Shown here piece after piece: positions 32,020-44,000 of a DNA stretch of 64,000 bases (the first letter of the stretch is position 1; each line of letters opens with the position of its first letter). A program made the translations under genes and the position numbers. The stretch spans positions 46,178,162 through 46,242,161 of the forward strand of contig CATQJL010000223.1 of the NCBI GenBank assembly GCA_958299035.1. The letters are read 5' to 3'. Source of the stretch: Cylicocyclus nassatus. Lineage: Eukaryota > Nematoda > Chromadorea > Rhabditida > Strongylidae. A model generated the notes under the pieces. The model was given only the letters and a program-made list of their open reading frames with translations, had not been told where the DNA came from and searched no databases.

Positions 32020-35000
32020 ATGTTGCGATTATCGATTTTCGTATTTCTAATCGCGATTACGCGCGCAGAACTCGAGTGCGATGCAATCGATAAAGCTTTT
32101 CGCGCCGCCACAGATGTTAACGAGACGGTATGTTGTGCTCACTGCTAATTTTTTTCAAAGAAAGATATCAAGGCGTACAATGTGAAGACCATAACAATTT
32201 TTTTTTTGAAAATTATTCCAGAAATTAGTAATCAAAAATGGCTGAATTTTGAAAAGATCGCGTCATCTATAATTGAAAAACGGTGAGATCATAAATGAAA
32301 TTGATTCGAACGCATATTTGATAACGATGATTACGCTTTTTGTGACTGAAAAATTCTCTATAGAATTAGGGTCAAGGTTACGTCCCACTTTTTATCTAAT
32401 CAATAATCGAATGCTTAAAATCGATCGATTAAGTGATCGGTGACGTAGCCTGATATACCTTACACCAGTATCCCATCACCCGAACATACAGGGTGTCCGT
32501 GAAGTATGTATACACCCTTTGGTCGTTAATATTTCCTTTCCCAAGAAGTATTTCGCCTTGCTTTAGGTGCCGTTTTGTGGAGCTGGCTTCAACTTAGATT
32601 TACAGTATGGAGCGAATCACCCATCTCTCTTCATTACTGTAGGATTACGGTAGAAACTTGAAACATATGGTGTCAATGGGGAAAAAGCTGCCGTTCCAAA
32701 ATTTTTCAAAAAAATGTGAAAACTTGTATGATAGGGTTTTTACGAATGCTGAGTTCAATACTCAACTATTTACAAGATTGTGAAGCTTTTTAACCGGTGT
32801 AACGGCACTTTTTAGCAACATTGAAAAAATGGCCGCTACCTCTTACCTGGCATAACTCTTCAATGAAGCATCATAATAAGTTGGGAACTTTACATTTAGA
32901 ATTACCAACTCTAATTAGCCTAGTGTAAAAGTTTTCAGGCTATTTTGTTCCCTTTCTGAGGCAAAATATGGCATTTCATGGCTTAAAAACTTCTTTGAAG
33001 TTTCTACCGTAATCCTACAGTAATGAAGAGAGGCGGGTGATTCGCTCCATGCTGTAAATCTAAGTTGAAGCCAGCTCTACAAAGTGGTACCTAAAGCAAT
33101 GCAAAAGACTTCTTGGGAAAAGAGATATTAACCATCAAACAGTGTATACATACTTTACGGACACTCTGTATATTGAGATTCAACTTATCTTTGCAAACAT
33201 TTTTCAGTTACAGGCAAAAATTGCAAAAAGAACACTCAAATTCTGAAATCATTTTCGTGTCTATGGCTAGTATCAAACCTGAATGATAGCCATTAAGCTT
33301 TAGCTAATTCATTTCAGGAGGCATGCAAATGTTTTAACAAAGGTTTTGATGCTACGATCGATGGAATCACAATCGGGTGAGTGCGTTTTGGGGTTGTTTT
33401 ATTCAAGTCTCAGCGTAATGTGGTTCACCTGGCCTTGATAGATCGTACAATGTCTAATGCGGGCAATTTAATGGTCCCTAGATGCAAAAGATGCAAAGTA
33501 TCTGCTTATGTGTACCTGAACATACGTTTAAATGGTGAGAAACGCTTTTCGGCACTTTGTGGCAGTTTTTTTTTCTTGGCGGTCTATTTGACACTGGCTT
33601 TACAAAAAAAACGCAACGGTCATAAGGTGTGAAGCATATGTGTAGAGCAATTATTCCCTGCTTTTTCTCAGCTATTCGACCCAAGACAGCGGCTTTAGCA
33701 AGTTTTTTGCGTAGTCAACTATAGCTGAGCAGATTTTCTATATTCGTCCGACTCATGTCATGCACCACTATTTCTAACTAAAGCTTCTGTGCTTGTTTTC
33801 AAAATTTCTTTCGTCAAAGGTTCATTTGTTCATACATTTTTGCTTAACAAGTTTTACGCCAAGCTGAAAAGATAATGAGAAAATTGAGATGACATGTGAT
33901 GCGAGGGATGCAAAAAATCAAGGATAAGGGTGTGACGTACTTAATCTCTTTAATGACATCTGGCAACATTTTTAGCTTTATGTCTTTTTATATCATGTTG
34001 GAGAACAAACGCATGTAAGCCAGCTCTTACAGTATTTCTCGGGAGAATGGATAAATGGGGTCGAAATTTTAATGTTGGTCAAAAATAGAGTTGAGGAAAA
34101 TTTTGATAGCTCGGTTTTATTTCGAAAATGCTGGAAGCATTGCCAAACCATTGCTGAGATGAAACGTTCATACGATTCATTCGTGGTTGAAATTTTGATT
34201 TTAATTTCCTGCCCATACCGTACACTCTAGCGTACTCGCGGACGCTGATTGGTCCGTAAGAAGCGGTTTGGGCTTGAGTTGAGATTTAAGTTTTTCGACC
34301 ACGAATGGATCTTAGGTGCCGCATGAGTATTAGCTACCTCTGTATTATTATATACTAGACGTAAAAAGTTCAGGTACCCACTTTGTCTGAACTTCATCTT
34401 CAATCATTCAATGTACACGCCCCTGGCAATTTTTGAAAAATCCAATATCTGATTTCTCGTGGACCCTTGTGGCTGATGTGCTGATTTTTCCATAATTCAG
34501 CTCCGTAAGCTTCGATTGCCAACATTAGAGTAGAAAACAATTACTTGTTTCGACGAAAATCATAAGAAACCATGCCAAAAATTTCGTGCGCGTCTCTTCG
34601 CGGGGTACTGAGGGTTTTTTTTCGATGATTGTCAAAAGTTCGCTGTGCTGGTGCTAAAAATCGGTAGTGCAGAGAACATTTGTTTCTGCAGACCCAATTG
34701 CCTATCCTTCACCGATATCGGCTCTCAGTCATTTGCCTTGCCGTCAGCTGAAGAACCACTCCTTTCATATGCCGAACAATGATGATGAAAGTTGCGATTC
34801 TGCGGTGCTGGTGTGATTTTGTGCTTGGCACTCGGCTGTTTGGTCGCAGTCGCAGCCATTCGTCGGTATCGACGTAAACTCACACAGATGCACCGCGTAT
34901 TTGCATAAGGAATGACGACACACTGTGCTCTGCACTGGTGATTTGTAGGAAAATCTTGTGCGTCTGCTAGGCGATCATGCAGCAGATTTGGCTGAGCAGA

Positions 35001-38000
35001 GCAAAAATCATAAAGCTGTTAGAAAGTGGTCATCAGAGGTTTCTAGAGATCATGCTAGAGGGAGGGGGAGGCGACAAAAGGTTCTACGGAGACGTCGATA
35101 GAGTCATCGAGAAGCTTCTCAAAATTATGGTGCCCAAAAATTCGTTAAAAAGCCGCCAGAAATTTTGAGAGTTTTATTCCTCAAATTTTGGGAGTAAAAG
35201 CAAATCACATGCGCAGTTTTACCACAAAACAAAACAATATGCAATTTACCCCTTTTCTCTAGGAGAATGGAAAGGATCGACGCAAAAGTTCTCAGAAGTT
35301 CGGCCAAAAAGTCCATGCGAAAACAACTTAAATTTTTTGAAATTTCTTGAAAACCTCTTTCGATCATTTACGGTACGCTAATTCAATCGTGTTTTACAAC
35401 TCATAGAACCCTTGTGAAAAATTTCATTTTCTATTACCGGAATTAAAGAGGGGAGGGCGGGGAGATTTTCAAAGGCTCTACTACTCCGCCAAAATTTGAA
35501 ACTACCGCCGTCTTGAATTTTTGAAAATTTCTTGAAATATTTGGAAATGTGCTAGTAAAACTCGTCTGTATAATTCATGGCTCATGCAAAGTACCAAAAA
35601 AAAATTTATACATATGTGTGGGGTGGGGTGAGGTGGGGGGGGGGGGGACGGGAAAGGAGACAGATGCCACTGACGTTAGTTACTAACGGAACTTGATAAA
35701 TAGGGAATATGATTCTGAAGACATTAGTTTTGCAGCTGCGTGTAAAAGTCTGATTTGCGAATTTCCATAAAGCCGATAATCTCCACAATCGTTGAAGCAG
35801 GCTATTCTTTGGAAATCTCCCAGATGATCTCCATTTTCAGCTCGCAAAACTAATAAATTTCTTTAGTATCGAAGTGCAATGCGAAGCGGATCCCATGGGA
35901 ACGTCTGAAATGCTTTCTACGAGAATGCTGAATTACGCAGATCATTTATCTTTTCTAACTGCTTTCCATTAGCTACAGTAAAGCTCGAAGTCCAATTTTT
36001 TCTATTGCTAGGATCCATAAATAATCTTGAGAATTAACTTCTGGCGCCACTTTGTGTGGTTGGAGTTAGGCCTTTTTTTATGTGGCTGTAATGGAGATGT
36101 TTACCAGATGCTTACCGTCTCTTCATGAATTTACTGGGAAAATCTTGCTCAGAAGTTTTTCAATGACGAAAATTAAAACCAGTTGGAAACTGAGGAAAAA
36201 ATATCTCACGTGCGTCTCCAATTACGTTCTGCATTATATACCATAATTTTCTTCTCATTTAGAAAGCCAAATTAGCTCGAAAGCAATTTTTTGACTAGGT
36301 GTATCTCATTGTTCGCGTGCTTTTTTGGAATAGCCTATTTATAAGGTCTAATGCGATGCCTCTTAGAGATGGCTTACACATTATTTTCTGTCTAATGGGG
36401 GACTAATCAAAGAATATATTTGACTAAGCATATTACTGAGATATGAGCAATCACTGTCTCACTTAACCTCGATTAACCTGACGATTGGCTTCTATCTAGT
36501 AGATAAATTCTAGCATAAACTCGCTAAATGACTTTTTTTGCAGATGCTCTGGTCAGACGCTACCTCACATCTCGAAAGCACTGCACTCCGTGAACGAGTC
36601 ATTTCCGGACAAAGTTCGTATTTGGGACTGTCACATCACTATCATACCTTCTGATATGTTCGATCAGGTAAGTAAAGATTATTTTTACGCAAATCGATCA
36701 AAGTAAATGGATGAGCAAGGCTTTTGTGCTCGCTCCCCTGTAATTTTTCTGCAACACATCGTTAGTGGAAGCAGGAATGATGGAGTGATTCTGATCTATT
36801 ATGATATGTACAAGCCATGTTTCCCAAAAAAATTTTTGCGATTACTGGGAGTGTTAGCAGTTTGATTTCTTTGCAACCAGAAATTTCAGTAATAAGCTTC
36901 CTGTTTATACCTAAATTACACCGATGACCCGCGAGTCATAAGTTCAAGCATAAAATAATTAAGAGTGAAAATGGGGAGGGGGGGGAGTGTTGTCAACAGG
37001 CAGCTATATCATTTCAAAAGCGAAGAAGGGCTCGGTTTGGCCGTTTTTTTGCAAAGGAGGTTTTATCGTGAATATGGTTGGTTTGCCTAGAAAATCAATT
37101 GCTTGATTACGGCAAAATCTTTCAAATAATGAAAAAATTATGGACAAAATATTGAATTTTCTGACATATTACTTCCAGTAACTTTATACGAAATTACGTA
37201 GAACACAAACCGTCGAAAATCACGGAAGCTAATTTTTAAATGTATTACTTTCTCTTTTTACATTTAGAGCGGTCACTTTTCATATCATCTTTTCTACCGC
37301 GATTTCCCCTCTGGTGTGGCATCCGGAACCGGGAATCTGTAAATCAAATAAATTCATCTACATGTACCTGAACTAGAGGTGTTTTATATTATTGGGCGAC
37401 AAAATCAAAAAAGATTCTGCTTCTCCGCATGACCGGTTTTGAAGCTAAGAAGTAAACCAGCTTGTGCAAGTTTCTGGACTTTTCATTGTTTCATCAGTTT
37501 TTTACAAAAACTCAAAATTTTAATGACATGACGGAATAACAATTCAATCAAACACTGCGACTGACGGAAGTACCGTAAAATATTAGGCAGTTTCCGCACT
37601 ATGGGCAATTTTGGTAATAGCGGCCCCGGTTTTCTACGTGGGAAATATCGGATTTTTTGTTTCAAGTTAACTGGAATCAACTGTTGTGGCTTCGCCACTC
37701 CATTCATTATTTTGAATTAATTGCTCATATTTTGCGAGCCTTAAGCCCTGTTTCTAAGGGGAAAGTGTGGACGATGGCAGTCGCGCTTCTCAACAAATTT
37801 TCGGGAGGTGGTTCGCTTTTTGTGATATCTAGAAGTTTATGTCAGTTATTTACAAATAGAAACAGACTGCTTAGCTTACAAAGTCCCATTAATCTTCACT
37901 TCTAAAAATGTCGCAATTCATTTTGGGTGAAGCGGCGAGGAGACATTGATAAGCAAGCTGGCTTTGGTATACGCTACATCTTACAAAAATTGAAAACTAC

Positions 38001-41000
38001 TCCGTTTTCGAAGTGGAATTAGGATGCAAAAGCAAACGGCTAAAATTTGGGTATCTTGCAGCAGACTCAATTTCGAAAAGTACACCCTCTTAGGATATGC
38101 TGTTCTGAGAGTGCATTCTGATTACAGCCTTAGTACAACTTTGGACGCAAGTTATATATGATTATGGGAAAACGATGCTGAGGAACTTATTTGGATATGG
38201 GAGTAAGATCTTAGGAACAATCTTGATAATTTTGACCTGCAGGGAATTGTTTGGGAAGCGTTTGTGCGCTTTCGATAACAGTTCATGCTATAACGTTGGC
38301 TTGATAAGTTTTACCAAAAACATCAAAGCTGCCTATTCGACGAACTTACAAAAGAAATTCATGGACTAGCTCATGAAATTTGATTTTATGCAATCATATG
38401 ATTCATATGATTTTCAGGTCAAACCAAAGTATCTGTCCATAGAAAGGAGCTACTTGGCACTTTTGCGTGAAAATGCCTTAGGAACCATTGGGCCACGGCT
38501 TCATGGCCTCTACCTCAGGAATAACCATCTCAAAGCCATCACCAGGTCGATGCTTCAAGGGCTCACAAGTCTTGCCGAGCTGGACCTTTCGGGTAGGTTT
38601 TATGCATCTTCCGAACACCACATAATCCCATTCTATCCTTTTCAGGAAATCGGATCACCTCATTGACAACTGGGGTTTTCGATTTGACCCCTGATTTGCG
38701 AGAATTGTCACTGAATGACAATGGCATAGCTACCATCGAGGATGGAACATTCGCGAAGCTGACATCGCTGAAGAAATTGAGTCTCAGCGGGAATCAGATC
38801 AACACAATCACCAAGTAATCAATACTGCCTTTTTTCATATCGGACTGGTTTCCCTATAAGAATCTTTTCAGGAACATGTTCAAAGGACTCGATTCCCTAG
38901 AAGTGCTGAATTTGCAGAACAACAAAATTACCAGTATCGACTGGTCCGCTTTCGCCAATCTAAAGCAGCTAAGGACCCTTGACCTCGGTACCAACCATGC
39001 CAGCAACGTAAGCACCACTTTTTCGTCTTTGCTACAGTCTGTCTCATAGCAGTGTGCCCATTCGATCGGAACACCCGCACCCGCGTACGCCGCGCAGCGC
39101 CCGTCGCGTCTCTATCGGCCGTACGCGAACGTCTCGCGCGTGTGCCTGGCCGCATGCATAATTGCAATTCAGACAGATTATCCTTCCATCGTAAATGATC
39201 GTGCAACTTTATGATGTTTAGGTTGAAATCCGTGGATTAGAGAATCTCCAGAAACTATTCTTGAACAACAACAGCATCAACTCATTGAAGAGTGTCAGCT
39301 TGAGGTGAACTTTGCCCCTTGAAGAAGATGATCTAAAATAATTCATATATTTTCAGAGATCTTCCATCACTCATTCTTCTATCACTAGACCGAAACTCAA
39401 TTTCGGAAATTGCTGACGGAGACCTTTCTGGACTAGCGAGAAGTACGCGATTGGAAAGCTTGACTATAGCTGCAAATAATATCAGTCAGGTATGAAATAA
39501 AATTTATAAATTGAAGCTGAATGTGGTGGAGATGAGATGGGCAGAGATGCAAAAACTGAGTATTATGAAATTTCTACAACTGAAGTAGAAGATTTGACAG
39601 TCATAGTGCCTCTGCGGTGCCGACAGCACTTTCGCGGATATAATGCGGTGTTTACTAGTGACAACTTAGGCTTAAGAAATGGCTGCAGAGCTCATATTTT
39701 CAAGTTTTGAGTTCATTTTGGTCATTCACGCGCAGAAATTGTTGGCACCCAAAAACTATCGTCAGCTTCACTGGATTGTATCAAGATTTTATGTATTTTT
39801 GCATGAATTTGTAACCTCTTTCTGTCTCCACTGAACATTTTTGGCGCAGATTTGCGTGACAATTTATTATTGAATTAATTCCTAATTCTTTCAAATTCCT
39901 AATTCTTTCATGGCATCAATTTAGATATCGCAACGTGCGCTCTCTCCCGTGCAACATCTCAATGTATTAGCAATGCAGAATAATCAGTTGACATCTCTGA
40001 CGAAGGGTAAATATAATATTTGGTCCTGAAGGGTATTCAACCGTTTCCATGCTTCAAATTTAGATGGACAATCATATCTTCGTCCACTTCGTCGTCTAAC
40101 AACACTACTGCTATCTGGCAATCAGCTTCGCTCAATCGGTGAGCACGATCTGCCACGGACATTGACAGTTCTAGCCGCTGATCACAACCTTCTCGAGAAG
40201 GTCTGTTTCCTTATCCTGGCTCTTGAGGCCTTCACCAAGCAAAATCATTTCCAGATCGACGTCAAAGCATTCGAAGGGATGTCTCTGCATAAGCTATTCA
40301 TTAACAACAACAAACTGCCATTCCTACATCGGCACACATTCGATTCGATTTCTTTTGACACTTTGGAGGCTATCGACATTACTTGTGAGTCACTCGGATT
40401 ATGCGCTAAATTATATAACCTTTGATTCAAAAGACTAGGCGGCTGGAAGGCGGGGTTTGTGGCCTAATCAAGGCCGCTTGCGCCCGCAACGCAATCTGCG
40501 TCTCTCCCGCGCGCCTGCTCTCTGATAACTACCTAGCCTTAATTAGGTCACGAAGCCCCGCCTTCCAGCCGCCAAGCCAGTTGAACCAAAGGGTACTGAT
40601 AAAGGAGAGGATGGGGAGGGGGAGAGGGACGGGGAAAGTAGTGAGATGAGGTGTTCTTACATTTGCCTTCAAGATATCCTTTCCGAAGAGGTTGGAATTT
40701 ATAGGAATCCAAAGGAAAATTATCGGGTTTGTATTTAGACTAGGTCTGAATTATGGAATTTTCCATAGGGTTACGGTAAACTTACGGTAGTTAGGTCAAG
40801 ATAGCATAAGTTTGATTTTTGTCTTCCCTTGACCGAAATGAGTTCATCTATTATTTTCAAAATCTAAAAAATCTTGTAAATATTCTGTAACAGCTTATCG
40901 AATTGAGCTTTCTGGCGTTTTTGATGGATTTCCAGTCTGGTAAAATTATCTTCAGCGTCTATGAAATGCTTTTCGGCATTTTTCAGAACCTCAATTACAT

Positions 41001-44000
41001 ATCGAAAAATTGCAATCACCAAGCATTTTGAGGATACCAGCATCGTCTCATTAGACCGTTGTTAGCTTGCCAGTTTACTCAGTTTCGATATGTCCCTCGT
41101 TGTTCCCGTAACACCCTGGCACACTCTGCCGTGAGCAAACGCACACAGCTGCAGCAGTCGCAAAGAAAGAGTGGTATCGGAAGAGAAACCGGGGGTTCGG
41201 GGTGCGCTGAGACAGCACGGGGAACGAGAGCGATAAGAACGTCCCCTGAACACTCATCTCTGCCGATGACGTAGGCAGTTGTGGGAAAACAAACAAGCGA
41301 TAACTTTGGAGAGAAATTGATTTGACATGCTTGACTGATGTGGAGAGCAACAAATAGCCTATCAGAATTTATAAATTAAGAAGTGCATAAAATTTTACTA
41401 TAGTGTTATCTCTGAGCTTCATGCTGGATTCTGGTGTAAGTATTGAGGAGAGCTCTTGATCAGTAGTTTATTGGCAATGGCAAAGTTTTGATTTTTAAAA
41501 TCGTCTTCAGGCCCTGAATTACAATATAAATGATATATGAAAAAGAAATACAAACGGCGCGTGTACCTTCATCTTCTTCTCAGGTGGGAGGTAGAGAGGG
41601 GTGGGGTTGTTGCGGGATAGTATACAGTAGCAGTGCCCTCCTTCTTTGGTAAGTCAGTAAAGAATGAACTCCAGTCGCTTGCACTCAAGTAATTAGCATC
41701 AAAACATCTTTCATTTCTTCTTTACTGTTTATTTGCGGGCTATGCTTACGTATTTCGTAAGCCTCCCTAATTTTCCTTTCTAAGGTGTTTTCCAAGTTCC
41801 GATGTAGAACAGTCACTTTCAAAGGCGGTGCTTTCTGCATAGCATGTTTGAGCGTCCGATGCCTTGAAAAACTTTCTCTCGGATAGGAGGCTCCATTGCT
41901 CCGCTTCGTGGGAGCTCACATCGTGAATGCGGAAGCATTCTTGTCGACTCTTACAAGATGTGAAATACCAGTATCCGCATCATATGCTAGTTACGACGCA
42001 GTTTCCTTATACACAAATGTGAACAACGATCATGCTGTGAATGCAGTGTTAGCCCTTCTGGAAGGAAATCGAACCCATGTTGCTACTTTTTCACTCAATA
42101 TCGATGATTTACGGTGCATGCTATACGCAGTATTATCATGCAACGTTTTCTCTTTTGACGGAAGGATCTTCAAACAAAGAAGGGGATTGGGTATGGGAAA
42201 TCGGATCGCACCGTTACTTGCAATAGTATTCTTGGATCATATCGAAAAAGCTACGTTAACATCAGACATAATCTTGTACAAGAGATATGTAGATGATGTC
42301 TTCGTCGTCGGTAATACTGAAGAAAGCGTCAGAACAATGTTTGAAAGATTAAATACGGTTGACAAGGATATCTCATTCACTATCGAAACACCTGCGAAGA
42401 ATGGATTTTTACCATTCTTAAACACCAAGGTTAAAATCAGTGAGAGTGCGGTCGAATATTTCTGGTACAAGAAACCTTCGTCATGTAACATCATATTACA
42501 TTCACGTAGCGCCCATCCACAGTACATGAAAGCCAATGTGATCCGAAATTTTCTACAAACGAAGGAAAAACTATGCTCATCTCCAAATAATCAAATAGAC
42601 TCTACCGTTAACACCATCCTCGACGAAAATGGGTACCGACCAATGTGACCCAAAACATGGAGACCCTATAGAGCTCCGGACGGAATCACACTAACACTGC
42701 CCTATGTAGGAGAAAAATCCGCTTGGAAGCTGAACAAAATCGTCAAGGGGACGGGACTCCCTATAAGGCTCGCGTTTTCACCACTTCCTACTCTGAAGGA
42801 GATGCTCACGAATACACGAATTTATGAAAGAAAATTCGATGGATGCCAATACTGTGAAGAACAGAAAATCTGTTCTTTACGAGGAACAGTCTATATGATC
42901 GAATGCCAAGGATGCGGCGAAAAGTATATAGGAGAGAGCGGAAGGCCTTTGAAGTTGAGATTAGATGAGCACAGAAGAGCGTTACTCAATCCTGCCTCCT
43001 ATCCGAGAGAAAGTTTTTCAAGGCATCGGACGCTCAAACATGCTATGCAGAAAGCACCGCCTTTGAAAGTGACTGTTCTACATCGGAACTTGGAAAACAC
43101 CTTAGAAAGGAAAATTAGGGAGGCTTACGAAATACGTAAGCATAGCCCGCAAATAAACAGTAAAGAAGAAATGAAAGATGTTTTGATGCTAATTACTTGA
43201 GTGCAAGCGACTGGAGTTCATTCTTTACTGACTTACCAAAGAAGGAGGGCACTGCTACTGTATACTAACGCGCAACAACCCCACCCCTCTCTACCTCCCA
43301 CCTGAGAAGAAGATGAAGGTACACGCGCCGTTTGTATTTCTTTTTCATATATCATTTATGTTGTAATTCAAGGCCTGAAGACAATTTTAAAAATCGAAAC
43401 GTTGCCATTGCCAATAAACTACTGATCAAGAGCTCTCCTCAATACTTACACCAGAGTGCATAAAATCCTAAGAAAATTCAATTTGCAGTCTTTGCATTTC
43501 ACAGTGTGTAATTGCACCACTTCTAAACTTACAGTAGTAGAGCAAACTGGTAGCAGTAGAATAGCCTGTTAGCAAACACGGTATAGAACGTCGCAAAAGT
43601 AACTCCAGGCTTTATGAAGTTGAAAATTGGGCGACTGTTAAGGATTTTTCAGTTGCAAAGTAATAATTGCTGAAATTTGCACCTCTGCACATGCTCATTT
43701 CATAAGATGGAAATTTACTTTGTACTGATTCCTCTCTTATCAAGTCTGCTAGGTTGCCTTCAGACCTCTCCGGAATTTCTCCATAGTTTTATTGGAAAGC
43801 GGGTTTAGAAAATCCGGGGCATGTTTAGAGCGAACTTCATCGTTCATCTCAATCAGCGGAAAGCCTCAAAATTAATTCGAAGTCAAATAGCTGATTGACG
43901 TGCAGATAAAAGACGCCTTTTCTTGAGGTCACACGTAGCTGATTATATGAATGCAGACTGAAAAAATGTCGTAACATCGAACGCAGGAACACATAGTATC

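Larger units (their letters stand above)
41430..43454 (+). mobile_element. Penelope-like retroelement with inverted partial copy
   Basis: The plus strand encodes reverse transcriptase followed in the same frame by a GIY-YIG-like nuclease, the combination that defines Penelope-like elements. The left 460 bp (41430-41891) is an inverted copy of the element's own 3-prime end (about 43000-43455), including the end of the nuclease frame. An identical 12-mer, AGTGCATAAAAT, stands at 41382-41393 and 43455-43466. It may be the target duplication; 36 bp of unexplained sequence separate the left 12-mer from the inverted arm. 5-prime truncated. Confidence 0.85.

Noticed and set aside
38928..39206. 92-codon minus-strand open frame
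   Set aside because: Antisense to a coding exon and intron 6 of the LRR gene.
42237..42536. Minus-strand 99-codon frame in the Penelope-like element
   Set aside because: Antisense shadow of the reverse transcriptase frame.
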